64,000 nt of DNA, from the NCBI RefSeq assembly GCF_013307225.1, contig NZ_CP028942.1, positions 1,640,965 through 1,704,964 of the forward strand. The letters run 5' to 3'. The stretch is from Polynucleobacter tropicus. GTDB lineage: Bacteria > Pseudomonadota > Gammaproteobacteria > Burkholderiales > Burkholderiaceae. The notes under the pieces were generated by a model that worked only from the letters and a program-made list of their open reading frames with translations, was not told where the DNA came from and ran no database searches. Positions 34,179-43,324 of this stretch are shown piece after piece; positions within the stretch are counted from its first letter, which is position 1; every line of letters starts with the position of its first letter. The translations under genes were made by a program, and so were the position numbers.

Positions 34179-34952
34179 TTAGTGTGCAAGCGATAACAGC
34201 ACTACAAATCCAACGCCGCAGGCTATCAAAACCGTTTGACGCAATGACTCAGCCCAGTGTGGGCGACGGTGCATCTGCGGAATAAGATCACTGACGGCGA
34301 TATAAATAAAACTACTCGAAGCAATCACAAGTAGGTACGGCATTGCTGCATGGGCTTTTTCTAAGAAGAAATACGCCAGCACACCACCAACCACTGCTGA
34401 TAAGCCGCAAATACAGTTGTAGAGCAAAGCGCGAGTGCGTGAGAAGCCCGCATTTAGCAACACAATGAAATCACCGATCTCTTGTGGAATCTCATGCGCA
34501 ATGATGGCAATCGCAGTAAAGATGCCGACCTGGTAGTCAGCCATAAATGCAGCGGCAATCAAAATACCGTCCACAAAATTGTGCAATCCATCGCCAACCA
34601 AAATCATCCAGCCGCTACGGCCTGCGTTTTCCGCATCATGTCCGTGATGGTGATGGTGACCATCGCCTTCGTGGTGATGATCATGACGAAGTAGTGCAAT
34701 CTTTTCTAACAAGAAAAATCCTAGCAATCCCGCCAACAAAGTCGCAAACAAAAGTTGTGGTTTTGCACCTGGCATGCTGAATGCCTCAGGCAATGAGTGA
34801 AGCAATGCGGTAGCCAACAAGATACCAACCGATAGACTCACCATATTGTTGACCATCTTCGCAAGCAAAGCTAAGGAACAACTAGCCGCAACTAGCGCAC
34901 TCGCAGTACCCGCGATAGCCGTTACCAGAAGAATGCTTTGTAAGACAGTCAT
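34179..34952 (-). CDS. ZIP-family metal transporter
   Basis: A 257-residue inner-membrane protein with about eight helices. The metal-binding segments of ZIP transporters are present: DGLHNFVDGILIAAAF in helix IV and AHEIPQEIGDFIVLLNAG in helix V. The loop between helices III and IV is His-rich (HDHHHEGDGHHHHHGHD). The likely substrate is zinc or another divalent metal. It follows the dienelactone hydrolase gene by 6 bp on the same strand. Confidence 0.93.
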   Translation of the reverse strand: MTVLQSILLVTAIAGTASALVAASCSLALLAKMVNNMVSLSVGILLATALLHSLPEAFSMPGAKPQLLFATLLAGLLGFFLLEKIALLRHDHHHEGDGHHHHHGHDAENAGRSGWMILVGDGLHNFVDGILIAAAFMADYQVGIFTAIAIIAHEIPQEIGDFIVLLNAGFSRTRALLYNCICGLSAVVGGVLAYFFLEKAHAAMPYLLVIASSSFIYIAVSDLIPQMHRRPHWAESLRQTVLIACGVGFVVLLSLAH

Positions 34953-34958
34953 GAGTTA

Positions 34959-35843
34959 TTAAGCAACACCCGTTTTCTTAAACCAGGCGATACACTTTTC
35001 CCAACCATCTTTTGCCGGTCCTTCACGATAGGTGGCGCGATAGTCTGCATGGAATGCATGAGGCGCATCAGGATAGACCTCAATTACAGAAGCTTTAGCA
35101 GCAGGATTTGTAGGAGCGGCTTGCGCCAATGCGGCACGCATTTGCTCAACACTCTCTAACGAAATGCCAGCATCAGCGCCACCGTAAAGGCCGAGCACAG
35201 GGGCTTTTAGTTCTGTAGCCAATTCAACAGGATGACGAGGGTTACCTTCAGTCTTTTCACCAATCAAACGACCATACCAAGCTACGCCAGCCTTCACTTG
35301 CGGCAAAGTTGCAGAGAGCCAAGTGATGCGGCCACCCCAACAAAAACCAGTAACGCCCACGCGCTTTAGATCACCGCCATTTTTACCTGCCCACACCAAA
35401 GCCGCTTGCAGGTCATTTAACACCTGCGCATCAGGCGTTTTGGCCACAATGTTTGTCAAGATGTCAGCAACAGTTCCGTAAGCGTTGGGATCACCAGCGC
35501 GGACAAAAAATTCTGGGGCTATTGCTAAATATCCTAATTTGGCAAATCGTCTTGTGACATCGGCAATGTATTCATGCACACCAAAAATTTCACTCACCAC
35601 AATCACGATAGGTAAATTTCCCTTGGCTTTCTCGGGACGAGATACGTAGGCTGGCATCTGAAAGCTGCCCACTGGAATCATTTGCTCGCCTGCAGTCAGG
35701 CCTTTGAAATCAGTCTCAATAGCAGTCGCCATAACTGGATCAGCCGCCGCCACAAAACCTACTCCTAGCGTGGTTGCCGCAGCACCTGCCACTGAGGTCT
35801 TCATAAATTTTCTTCGGCTGTGATCTTGTGTTTTTTCGCTCAT
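34959..35843 (-). CDS. Dienelactone hydrolase family protein with Tat signal
   Basis: A 294-residue alpha/beta hydrolase. The catalytic cysteine lies in GFCWGGRI, with an aspartate in PVLGLYGGADAGI and a histidine in DAPHAFHAD. The N-terminus contains the twin-arginine motif SRRKFMKTS and a hydrophobic stretch ending around VMA, so the folded enzyme is probably exported. The ATG at 35843 is chosen because a GGAG site lies 8 nt before it. Substrate unknown; family members open lactone rings. Confidence 0.9.
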   Translation of the reverse strand: MSEKTQDHSRRKFMKTSVAGAAATTLGVGFVAAADPVMATAIETDFKGLTAGEQMIPVGSFQMPAYVSRPEKAKGNLPIVIVVSEIFGVHEYIADVTRRFAKLGYLAIAPEFFVRAGDPNAYGTVADILTNIVAKTPDAQVLNDLQAALVWAGKNGGDLKRVGVTGFCWGGRITWLSATLPQVKAGVAWYGRLIGEKTEGNPRHPVELATELKAPVLGLYGGADAGISLESVEQMRAALAQAAPTNPAAKASVIEVYPDAPHAFHADYRATYREGPAKDGWEKCIAWFKKTGVA

Positions 35844-35866
35844 GATATTTATCTCCGAGTGCTTGC

Positions 35867-38671
35867 CTAATGCGCTTCTTCCCAATTATCGCCAATACCG
35901 ATGCTAACTACTAAAGGCACCTTTAACTTAGCTACATTGCACATCAAATCCGGCAACTTTGCTTGCAAGCGGTCGATTTCATCAAAAGGCACATCCAATA
36001 CCAACTCATCGTGCACCTGCAGCAAGAGCTTCGTTTTAAGCTGCTCTTTTTCTAGCCAATCTTCCACTGCAATCATGGCAAGCTTAATGAGGTCAGCGGC
36101 CGTACCTTGCATTGGTGCATTAATTGCAGCGCGTTCAGCACCTTGGCGACGGGGTCCATTGGAACCTTTGATTTCAGGAAGCCATAAGCGCCTACCAAAG
36201 ACCGTTTCAACGTAACCATTTTCCCTAGCCTCAAGACGAGTACGCTCCATGTACTGCGCCACACCAGGGTAACGATCAAAGTATTTCGCAATATAGTTTT
36301 GCGCAGCTGCGCGCTCAATACCCAAATTACCAGCCAAGCCAAATGCACTCATGCCATATATAAGGCCAAAGTTAATTACCTTGGCATAACGTCGCTGCTC
36401 AGAATTTACTTCTTCCAATGGAATGCCAAAGATTTCTGCTGCTGTGGCTTGGTGCACGTCCTTACCTTCTCTGAAGGCTGCTAATAAGTTTTCATCTTCA
36501 GCGATATGCGCCATGATGCGCAGTTCAATTTGGGAGTAGTCAGCAGACAATAGTTTGCAGCCGTCTGCAGGCACAAAGGCCTCACGAATACGACGCCCCT
36601 CTTCAGTGCGCACAGGAATGTTTTGCAAATTGGGGTCACTTGAAGCAAGACGACCTGTCACCGCAGTGGCTTGAGAAAAATTGGTATGCACTCGACCCGT
36701 CTTAGGATCAGCCATGCGTGGCAATTTCTCAATATAGGTTGACATCAATTTCGCCAAACTACGATAGTCAAGAATACGCGCCGGCAAAGGATAGTCTTCA
36801 GCTAGCTTTTGCAAGACTTCTTCATCCGTAGATGGCGCGCCCGATGGCGTCTTTTTAATGACGGGCAACTCCAATTGCCCGAATAGGATTTCAGCAATTT
36901 GCTTAGGCGACTGAATGTTAAATGGCTGACCAGCCAGTTGATGAATCTCTCCCTCTAGCTCCAAAAGGCGTTTGCCAACTTGCTGTCCTTGCTTACCCAA
37001 AAGAGCTGAGTCAATGCGAATCCCGTTGCGCTCCATAACCCCAAGCACATGCATTGCAGGCATTTCAATCTGTTGATAAACATACAAGAGACCAGGGTTT
37101 GCCTGAATTTGGGGCCAAAGCTCGTGGTGAAGCCGCAAGGTGATATCGGCATCCTCAGCAGCATAGTCAGTAGCGACTTGCAGGTCTACTTGATCAAATC
37201 CAATTTGATGTGCGCCTTTGCCACAAACCTCTTCATAACGAATCGTTTTCACACCCAGATGACGCTCAGCCATGCTGTCCATATTGTGCGGAAGATGAGA
37301 TTCCAATACATAAGACTCTAGCAAGGTATCAAATGCAACACCGCCTAATACAATTCCATAGTTTGCAAATATATGAATGTCGTACTTTAAGTTTTGTCCA
37401 ACCTTTAAATGCGTTTTACTTTCCAACCAAGACTTCATACGTGACAACACATAATCACGACCGAGTTGTGAATCACCGTTCCGATGTGCCACAGGAATAT
37501 AGCAAGCTTCACCTGGTTTCACGGAAAGTGAGATGCCAACTAATTCCGCAGCCAATGCATCAAGACTGGTTGTTTCTGTATCAACAGCCGTTAACTCGGC
37601 TGCTTCAATTTTTTTCAACCACTTATCTAGAGCAGCCTCATCTGTAACGCACTCATAATGACGTTCGAGCAAATCTGGTGCTACTGTTTTTGGTAATGCG
37701 CTAGCAGCTACATTAGATTTTTTAGATTCAACTTCTTCTGTTTTATTGCTTATGGGCGTGCCAGCCAAATCTACAGCTCCCTCTGAAGCCTGGTTGGATG
37801 GGCTTTCTAGCTGCTTTTCTACATCACGCAACCAGGTTTTAAATGCGTAACGTTCAAATAGCTCACGCAAAAGCGCAGCATCTTCTGGCTTGGCGTGTAA
37901 GTCATCTAAACCTGGTAGATGTGGTGATAAATCGCAATCCGTTTTAACGGTAATGAGTTGTCGCGCTTGTGGCAACCAATCTAATGTCGCACGTAAATTT
38001 TCTCCAACGACACCTTTTACTTGATCTGCATTTGCAATCAAATTATCTAAATTGCCAAACTCTGCCAACCATTTATTTGCCGTTTTAGGTCCCGCCTTAG
38101 GAACACCAGGAACATTGTCAACCGCATCGCCAATAATCGATAAATAATCCACAATCAATTCTGGTGGCACACCAAACTTTTCAATCACGCCATCAATATC
38201 TAATTTCTCGTTAGTCATCGTATTAATGAGTGTGACTGATGGATTTACTAATTGCGCTAAATCTTTATCGCCTGTTGAAATGATGGTTTCCCAACCCGCT
38301 TGTGTCGCCTGACAAGCTAGAGTTCCGATCACATCATCAGCCTCCACTCCAGAAACCATCAAAACTGGCCAACCCAATGCCTTAACCATCAAATGAATCG
38401 GCTCAATCTGTTTAACCAAATCTTCAGGCATAGGTGAGCGATGAGCCTTGTATTCGGAGTACATCTCGTCCCGGAAGGTTTTTCCCTTGGCATCAAATAC
38501 ACAAGCAATATGGTCGGCTTTTAGCTCTGACCGGGCACGGCGCATCATATTGACCATCCCATAGATAGCTCCCGTGGGCTCCCCAGCCCCATTTCTCAGG
38601 TCAGGCATGGCGTGGAAGGCGCGATAGAGGTAGCTAGAACCGTCTACCAACAAGAGTCTATGTTTCGTCAT
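35867..38671 (-). CDS. polA: DNA polymerase I
   Basis: A 934-residue repair and Okazaki-fragment polymerase with all three domains: 5'-3' exonuclease (about 1-290, LLLVDGSSYLYRAFHA, GVEADDVIGTLA), proofreading 3'-5' exonuclease (TAVDTETTSLDAL, DAEDADITLRLH region) and polymerase (LLSADYSQIELRIMAHIAED, VINFGLIYGMSAFGLA, QVHDELVLDVP). The proofreading carboxylates seem retained. The start MTKHRLLLVDGS is the ATG at 38671; an upstream frame extension to 38698 is not needed. Confidence 0.97.
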   Translation of the reverse strand: MTKHRLLLVDGSSYLYRAFHAMPDLRNGAGEPTGAIYGMVNMMRRARSELKADHIACVFDAKGKTFRDEMYSEYKAHRSPMPEDLVKQIEPIHLMVKALGWPVLMVSGVEADDVIGTLACQATQAGWETIISTGDKDLAQLVNPSVTLINTMTNEKLDIDGVIEKFGVPPELIVDYLSIIGDAVDNVPGVPKAGPKTANKWLAEFGNLDNLIANADQVKGVVGENLRATLDWLPQARQLITVKTDCDLSPHLPGLDDLHAKPEDAALLRELFERYAFKTWLRDVEKQLESPSNQASEGAVDLAGTPISNKTEEVESKKSNVAASALPKTVAPDLLERHYECVTDEAALDKWLKKIEAAELTAVDTETTSLDALAAELVGISLSVKPGEACYIPVAHRNGDSQLGRDYVLSRMKSWLESKTHLKVGQNLKYDIHIFANYGIVLGGVAFDTLLESYVLESHLPHNMDSMAERHLGVKTIRYEEVCGKGAHQIGFDQVDLQVATDYAAEDADITLRLHHELWPQIQANPGLLYVYQQIEMPAMHVLGVMERNGIRIDSALLGKQGQQVGKRLLELEGEIHQLAGQPFNIQSPKQIAEILFGQLELPVIKKTPSGAPSTDEEVLQKLAEDYPLPARILDYRSLAKLMSTYIEKLPRMADPKTGRVHTNFSQATAVTGRLASSDPNLQNIPVRTEEGRRIREAFVPADGCKLLSADYSQIELRIMAHIAEDENLLAAFREGKDVHQATAAEIFGIPLEEVNSEQRRYAKVINFGLIYGMSAFGLAGNLGIERAAAQNYIAKYFDRYPGVAQYMERTRLEARENGYVETVFGRRLWLPEIKGSNGPRRQGAERAAINAPMQGTAADLIKLAMIAVEDWLEKEQLKTKLLLQVHDELVLDVPFDEIDRLQAKLPDLMCNVAKLKVPLVVSIGIGDNWEEAH

Positions 38672-38753
38672 ACCGCAATCGTACAATCTAGTTAACAATT
38701 ACCTACAGGACGGATTAATGAACCGCCCAAAAGTAGGCCAAAAAAGGTGAAAA

Positions 38754-39167
38754 ATGATGCATGCTCTAACAAACGTAATCAACCATATTTTTAGCCAAAG
38801 TCTCGCTCTGACGAGTTTTTTGGTGATTTTTGCTGTCTTCGGAGCAGGATCTGCACAGGCTCAGAATACCAGCCAAGCTCTTAGCCAATCCGAGCTCAAC
38901 CGAATTAACAACCAACCGCTTTCTCCAACCATGAGCCCAGCGGGTGTTGTCAGCAACCCAGAAACCCGCAAACCAAGCTTTCAGCACAAAGAAGCTACCG
39001 GCACCGAAATTACTGAGTACAAGGATGCAAATAGCCCTACACAAGTACAAGTTAAAACAAAGTACACCACTTACGAGATGTCACCACCAGACTCTGTAAT
39101 GCCAGGACCACCTTCAGGTGAGGGCGCACTTATTAGCGTGCCTAGTATTAGCATTCCGATTCAATAA
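38754..39167 (+). CDS. Secreted or periplasmic protein of unknown function
   Basis: A 137-residue protein with a signal peptide (hydrophobic ALTSFLVIFAVFGAGSAQA, cleavage likely before QNTS). The mature part is polar and Pro/Ser/Thr-rich, without cysteines. It may be a short cell-envelope protein of the type common near thrB in this group. It lies 18 bp upstream of thrB in the same direction. I do not recognise a named family. Confidence 0.65.
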   Translation: MMHALTNVINHIFSQSLALTSFLVIFAVFGAGSAQAQNTSQALSQSELNRINNQPLSPTMSPAGVVSNPETRKPSFQHKEATGTEITEYKDANSPTQVQVKTKYTTYEMSPPDSVMPGPPSGEGALISVPSISIPIQ

Positions 39168-39185
39168 AGAACTGCGCATTTATCA

Positions 39186-40163
39186 ATGGCTGTATTTACT
39201 CCGATTGAACTTGGCGAGATCGCCCCATGGATCTCCCAAGAATTTACTATCGGTGAAGCTGCGGACATCCGCGGTATTCATGGTGGAATCGAGAACTCTA
39301 ATTTCTTCTTAGACACCATCAAAGATGGCAAGAAGCAAGAATATGTTCTGACCATCTTTGAACGCTTATCCGCAGAGCAACTACCCTACTACCTAGAGCT
39401 GATGCGCCACTTGGCGAATAAAGGCATACCAGTGCCTAAGCCAATTGAGAACAAGCATGGAGAGATCCTTTTCTCTATTAAAGGCAAACCAGCGGCGATC
39501 GTTAGTAAGTTACCTGGTCTCTCCCGAATGCAACCCGAAGTGAAGCATTGCGCTTTGGTTGGCGAGATGCTAGCCAAAATGCATCTTGCTGGAAAAGACT
39601 TTCCCAAGTCACAAGAAAATCTTCGCAGTCTTGGTTGGTGGCAACAAACAATTCCGCTTGTTTTGCCGCATTTAAATACCGCACAAAAAGATTTACTTAC
39701 TCACGAACTGAGTGCACAAGAAGCTTTTTTCTCATCTAGAGATTACGACATGCTTCCGCAAGGTGCTAGCCATTGCGATCTCTTCAGAGACAACGTCTTA
39801 TTTGATCCAAAAGGATCTTCCGATACCAGCAATGATCAATTAGGTGGTTTTTTTGATTTCTACTTCGCAGGCACTGACAAATGGTTATTCGATCTTGCGG
39901 TCACCGTGAATGATTGGTGCTTGGCTGAGAACAAACAGGATTTGGATCCAGCTCGTTTTGATGCTTTGATGCAGGCTTATCAAACCGTACGACCACTGAC
40001 CAAGGAAGAGCAGGCCAGCTGGCCGCTAATGGTGAGGGCCGCGGCTCTGCGTTTCTGGGTATCACGCTTGTGGGACTTTTATTTACCCCGTGATGCTCAA
40101 ATGCTCACTCCTCATGACCCAACGCACTTCGAACGCATCCTCCTAAGTCGCCGTACCCTATGA
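39186..40163 (+). CDS. thrB: Homoserine kinase (aminoglycoside-phosphotransferase-like ThrB)
   Basis: A 325-residue kinase of the Pseudomonas/Burkholderia-type ThrB, related to choline and aminoglycoside kinases rather than the GHMP ThrB of E. coli. N-terminal GGIENSNFFLD; catalytic loop GASHCDLFRDNVLFD; metal-binding GFFDFYFAGTDKWLFDLA. It phosphorylates homoserine toward threonine. Its stop overlaps the start of the next gene by 4 nt. Confidence 0.95.
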   Translation: MAVFTPIELGEIAPWISQEFTIGEAADIRGIHGGIENSNFFLDTIKDGKKQEYVLTIFERLSAEQLPYYLELMRHLANKGIPVPKPIENKHGEILFSIKGKPAAIVSKLPGLSRMQPEVKHCALVGEMLAKMHLAGKDFPKSQENLRSLGWWQQTIPLVLPHLNTAQKDLLTHELSAQEAFFSSRDYDMLPQGASHCDLFRDNVLFDPKGSSDTSNDQLGGFFDFYFAGTDKWLFDLAVTVNDWCLAENKQDLDPARFDALMQAYQTVRPLTKEEQASWPLMVRAAALRFWVSRLWDFYLPRDAQMLTPHDPTHFERILLSRRTL

Positions 40164-40921
40164 GACTCAATTCCGCTGCACCCAAAGAAGGCTACACCTG
40201 GATAAGACAGGGCATTTGGTTATTCAAACAAAATCCTTTGGGATTTTTAATGTTGGTCTTTATGTATGTTTTTGTGGCGCAACTTGCGGTCATCGTTCCA
40301 GTGATTGGCGTCTTTGCAGTTCTACTATTAACGCCAACCCTTTCCGTTGGATTTATGACTGCTTGCCGACAAGCAATTCAAAAAGAACGTATTCGACCAA
40401 GCGTCTATTTAATTGGACTGCAATCTGGTCAGTTCATTTGTAACCGAATTCTGCAATTAGGCTTGGTGTATGCGGCACTAATTTTGCTAATGAGTTTTGT
40501 CTTGAGTCTCTTGGTAGATTTTGAAATGCTATTACCCCTCATGACAACTGATAAACCAATTACCCCCGAGGCACTCAGACAGGTTTATCTAGTATTAGTG
40601 TTTGGCGCTGTTTTGTATATTCCGATTGCAATGCTGATGTGGTTCTCACCCATCCTGATTGCATGGGCTGATATGTCCGTTCCGCAAGCTTTGTTTTCTA
40701 GCTGGCTCGCATGCTGGACAAACAAGGCCGCGTTCTTTTTTTATCTAGCAATATGGAGCGCGATCTTAATCGCCATTCCTCTGACGATCGGCATGATCTT
40801 TGACGCTCTCAATTTCGGTCAAGCCGCATCATTCATCGTGGCACCTATTTCGATGGCCGGCTTAACCATCATGCACTGCTCTTTCTATGCCACTTGGAAG
40901 GCTTGCTTTACCGAAGATTAA
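40160..40921 (+). CDS. Membrane protein of the BPSS1780 family
   Basis: A 253-residue protein with about six hydrophobic helices and an N-terminal APKEGYTWIRQGIWLFKQNPLGF segment typical of the BPSS1780 family in Burkholderiales. Function unknown. The 4-nt overlap with thrB suggests coupled translation. Confidence 0.8.
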   Translation: MRLNSAAPKEGYTWIRQGIWLFKQNPLGFLMLVFMYVFVAQLAVIVPVIGVFAVLLLTPTLSVGFMTACRQAIQKERIRPSVYLIGLQSGQFICNRILQLGLVYAALILLMSFVLSLLVDFEMLLPLMTTDKPITPEALRQVYLVLVFGAVLYIPIAMLMWFSPILIAWADMSVPQALFSSWLACWTNKAAFFFYLAIWSAILIAIPLTIGMIFDALNFGQAASFIVAPISMAGLTIMHCSFYATWKACFTED

Positions 40922-40941
40922 GCAAGCTTTATTTGCTTAAT
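40917..40941. terminator. Short hairpin between the convergent thrB-side and uvrD genes
   Basis: ATTAAGCAA pairs with TTGCTTAAT around a 7-nt loop. It covers both stop codons. There is no clear U-tract, so termination is uncertain. Confidence 0.35.
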
Positions 40942-43300
40942 CAATCGCAGCAAGTTTGGCAATACTAAGCTGCAACCATTTAACACCGTGACGCTTAAAG
41001 TTCACTTGGGCTCTAGCATCGGCATCAACACCTTCTAAGCCTGTAACACGCCCTTCACCAAACTTGGTATGGAACACATTCTGACCAATGGTGAACGGAT
41101 AATTGCCACGGGGCGGCGACGCCAAACGCTTTACTTCCATAGACGCAGAGCCAACTCGCTTTGCCGGTCTTGGTCGTTCGCTACCAGAATCAAAAAAGTC
41201 ATTGGATTCGTATTCACGCTGGCGGGTGTAACCATCTTGCCAGGTAGAACCTGATCTTGAGCTGCCACCCCAACGCGCATCTTTTGCTTTTGGCGTCAAC
41301 CACTTTAATGATTCACTTGGCAACTCTTCCAAGAAACGGGAAGGCATGTTGTAGCGAACTTGACCATGTAACATGCGTGACTGGGTGTGAGATAAATACA
41401 AGCGCTCTTTAGCGCGAGTAATAGCAACGTACATTAAGCGACGTTCTTCTTCCAAGCCATTTTGCTCATTCACACTGTTCTCATGCGGGAATAAGCCCTC
41501 TTCAAGACCGGTAATAAATACTGAGGTGAACTCTAGGCCCTTTGCAGAGTGCACTGTCATCAATTGCACGGCATCTTGACCTGCTTGAGCCTGGTTATCG
41601 CCAGCCTCCAAGGAAGCATGCGCCAAGAAGGCCGCAAGCGGTGACATTTCAACAGCGGCAGGATCATTCTCACCAGGTAAAAGTGCGGCAATCGCATCTT
41701 GCCCATAACCCTCTTCCGCAATGAATGCAGTGGCGGCGTTAATCAATTCCTGTAAGTTTTCTACTCGGTCTTGCCCTTCTCGCTCAGATAAGTAGTGCTG
41801 AATCAAGCCGCTGTGTTGAATTACAAACTCAACAGTTTCAGGCAAGGTATTGTGACGTGTAGCTTCACGCATGTGATCCACTAAGCGAATGAAGCCACCC
41901 AATGCGGCACCCGCTTTGCCCTCAAGAGATGAAGCCGCCGTATACAAAGAGCATTGCTGGGCTCTTGCCGCATCTTGCAAGGCCTCAATCGATCTTGCAC
42001 CAATGCCACGCGTTGGGAAATTCACAACCCGCGAAAAAGATGTGTCGTCATTGGGATTTTCAAGTAAACGCAAGTAAGCAAGTGCGTGCTTAATTTCAGC
42101 GCGCTCGAAGAATCGCAAGCCACCATACACACGATATGGAATGCCCGCAGAAAAAAGTGCGTGCTCAATAATGCGTGACTGCGCATTGCTTCTATAGAGC
42201 AAAGCAATTTCAGTTCGTTTGATGCCGCTATTCACCAAGGCTTTAATTTCATCTACTAGCCAAGCCGCCTCAGCATGATCACTTGGCGCTTCATAGATGC
42301 GGACTGGTTCTCCATGCCCCGCATCGGTTCGCAAGTTTTTACCAAGACGCTCAGAGTTGTTTGCTATCAAATGATTGGCGGTATCGAGAATATGTCCATG
42401 TGAGCGATAGTTCTGCTCAAGCTTCACCAGCAAGGGATGAAACTGTTTTTCATAAAGACGCATGTTTTCTACGTCAGCACCACGAAAAGCATAAATACTT
42501 TGGTCATCGTCGCCAACTGCGAATACCGAACTACTTCCCATGCTACTGACATTCACGCGGCTTGGATCATGACCAGAGAGTAATTTGAGCCACGCATATT
42601 GCAAGGCATTAGTATCCTGAAACTCGTCAATCAAAATATGACGGAAGCGTTCTTGGTAATGCGTGCGAATAGGCTCGCTATGTTTTAGTAGCTCATAGCT
42701 GCGTAACAATAATTCAGCGAAGTCTACAACTCCCTCACGCTGGCATTGCTCATCATAGGCGGCATACAGTTGCGCCATCTTCGCCTGAAAATCATCTCCA
42801 AGAGCTAAGTCTTTAGCACGCTGTCCACGCTCTTTTGCATGCGCAATGAAATACTGCAATTGTTTAGGTGGATACTTTTCGTCATCCACCTTTAAGCCTT
42901 TTAAGAGACGCTTAATTGCCGATAGCTGATCTTGGGTATCCAAGATCTGGAAGGTCGATGGCAAACCAGCCTCTTTATGGTGGGCCCTCAATAAGCGGTT
43001 GCATAAACCATGGAAAGTGCCAATCCACATTCCGCGGGTATTAATTGGCAACATGGCACTCAAGCGCACCATCATCTCTTTTGCCGCCTTATTGGTAAAT
43101 GTCACCGCTAGGACCCCAATTGGCGAAACTTGACCTGTTTGGATCAACCAAGCAATCCTGGTGGTCAATACACGCGTCTTGCCGCTACCAGCGCCTGCCA
43201 AAATCAAGGCAGATTGGGCTTGGCCATTTGGGTTTACGGGCGGGAGGGTTACGGCCTCGCGCTGTTCTGGATTAAGGTTCGCGAGCATGTCTGAATACAT
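40937..43300 (-). CDS. uvrD: UvrD-type ATP-dependent DNA helicase
   Basis: A 787-residue superfamily 1 helicase. Motif I is [14 protein letters not shown], motif II is [11 protein letters not shown], motif III is [13 protein letters not shown], motif IV QNYRSH, motif [10 protein letters not shown] and motif VI YVAITRA. The C-terminal tail with the [17 protein letters not shown] domain is typical of UvrD/PcrA. It unwinds DNA in mismatch and excision repair. A start four codons later (MLANLNPEQ) is also possible. Confidence 0.93.
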   Translation of the reverse strand: MYSDMLANLNPEQREAVTLPPVNPNGQAQSALILAGAGSGKTRVLTTRIAWLIQTGQVSPIGVLAVTFTNKAAKEMMVRLSAMLPINTRGMWIGTFHGLCNRLLRAHHKEAGLPSTFQILDTQDQLSAIKRLLKGLKVDDEKYPPKQLQYFIAHAKERGQRAKDLALGDDFQAKMAQLYAAYDEQCQREGVVDFAELLLRSYELLKHSEPIRTHYQERFRHILIDEFQDTNALQYAWLKLLSGHDPSRVNVSSMGSSSVFAVGDDDQSIYAFRGADVENMRLYEKQFHPLLVKLEQNYRSHGHILDTANHLIANNSERLGKNLRTDAGHGEPVRIYEAPSDHAEAAWLVDEIKALVNSGIKRTEIALLYRSNAQSRIIEHALFSAGIPYRVYGGLRFFERAEIKHALAYLRLLENPNDDTSFSRVVNFPTRGIGARSIEALQDAARAQQCSLYTAASSLEGKAGAALGGFIRLVDHMREATRHNTLPETVEFVIQHSGLIQHYLSEREGQDRVENLQELINAATAFIAEEGYGQDAIAALLPGENDPAAVEMSPLAAFLAHASLEAGDNQAQAGQDAVQLMTVHSAKGLEFTSVFITGLEEGLFPHENSVNEQNGLEEERRLMYVAITRAKERLYLSHTQSRMLHGQVRYNMPSRFLEELPSESLKWLTPKAKDARWGGSSRSGSTWQDGYTRQREYESNDFFDSGSERPRPAKRVGSASMEVKRLASPPRGNYPFTIGQNVFHTKFGEGRVTGLEGVDADARAQVNFKRHGVKWLQLSIAKLAAID

Positions 43301-43324
43301 CAGCCCAATTATAATTTGCCTCTT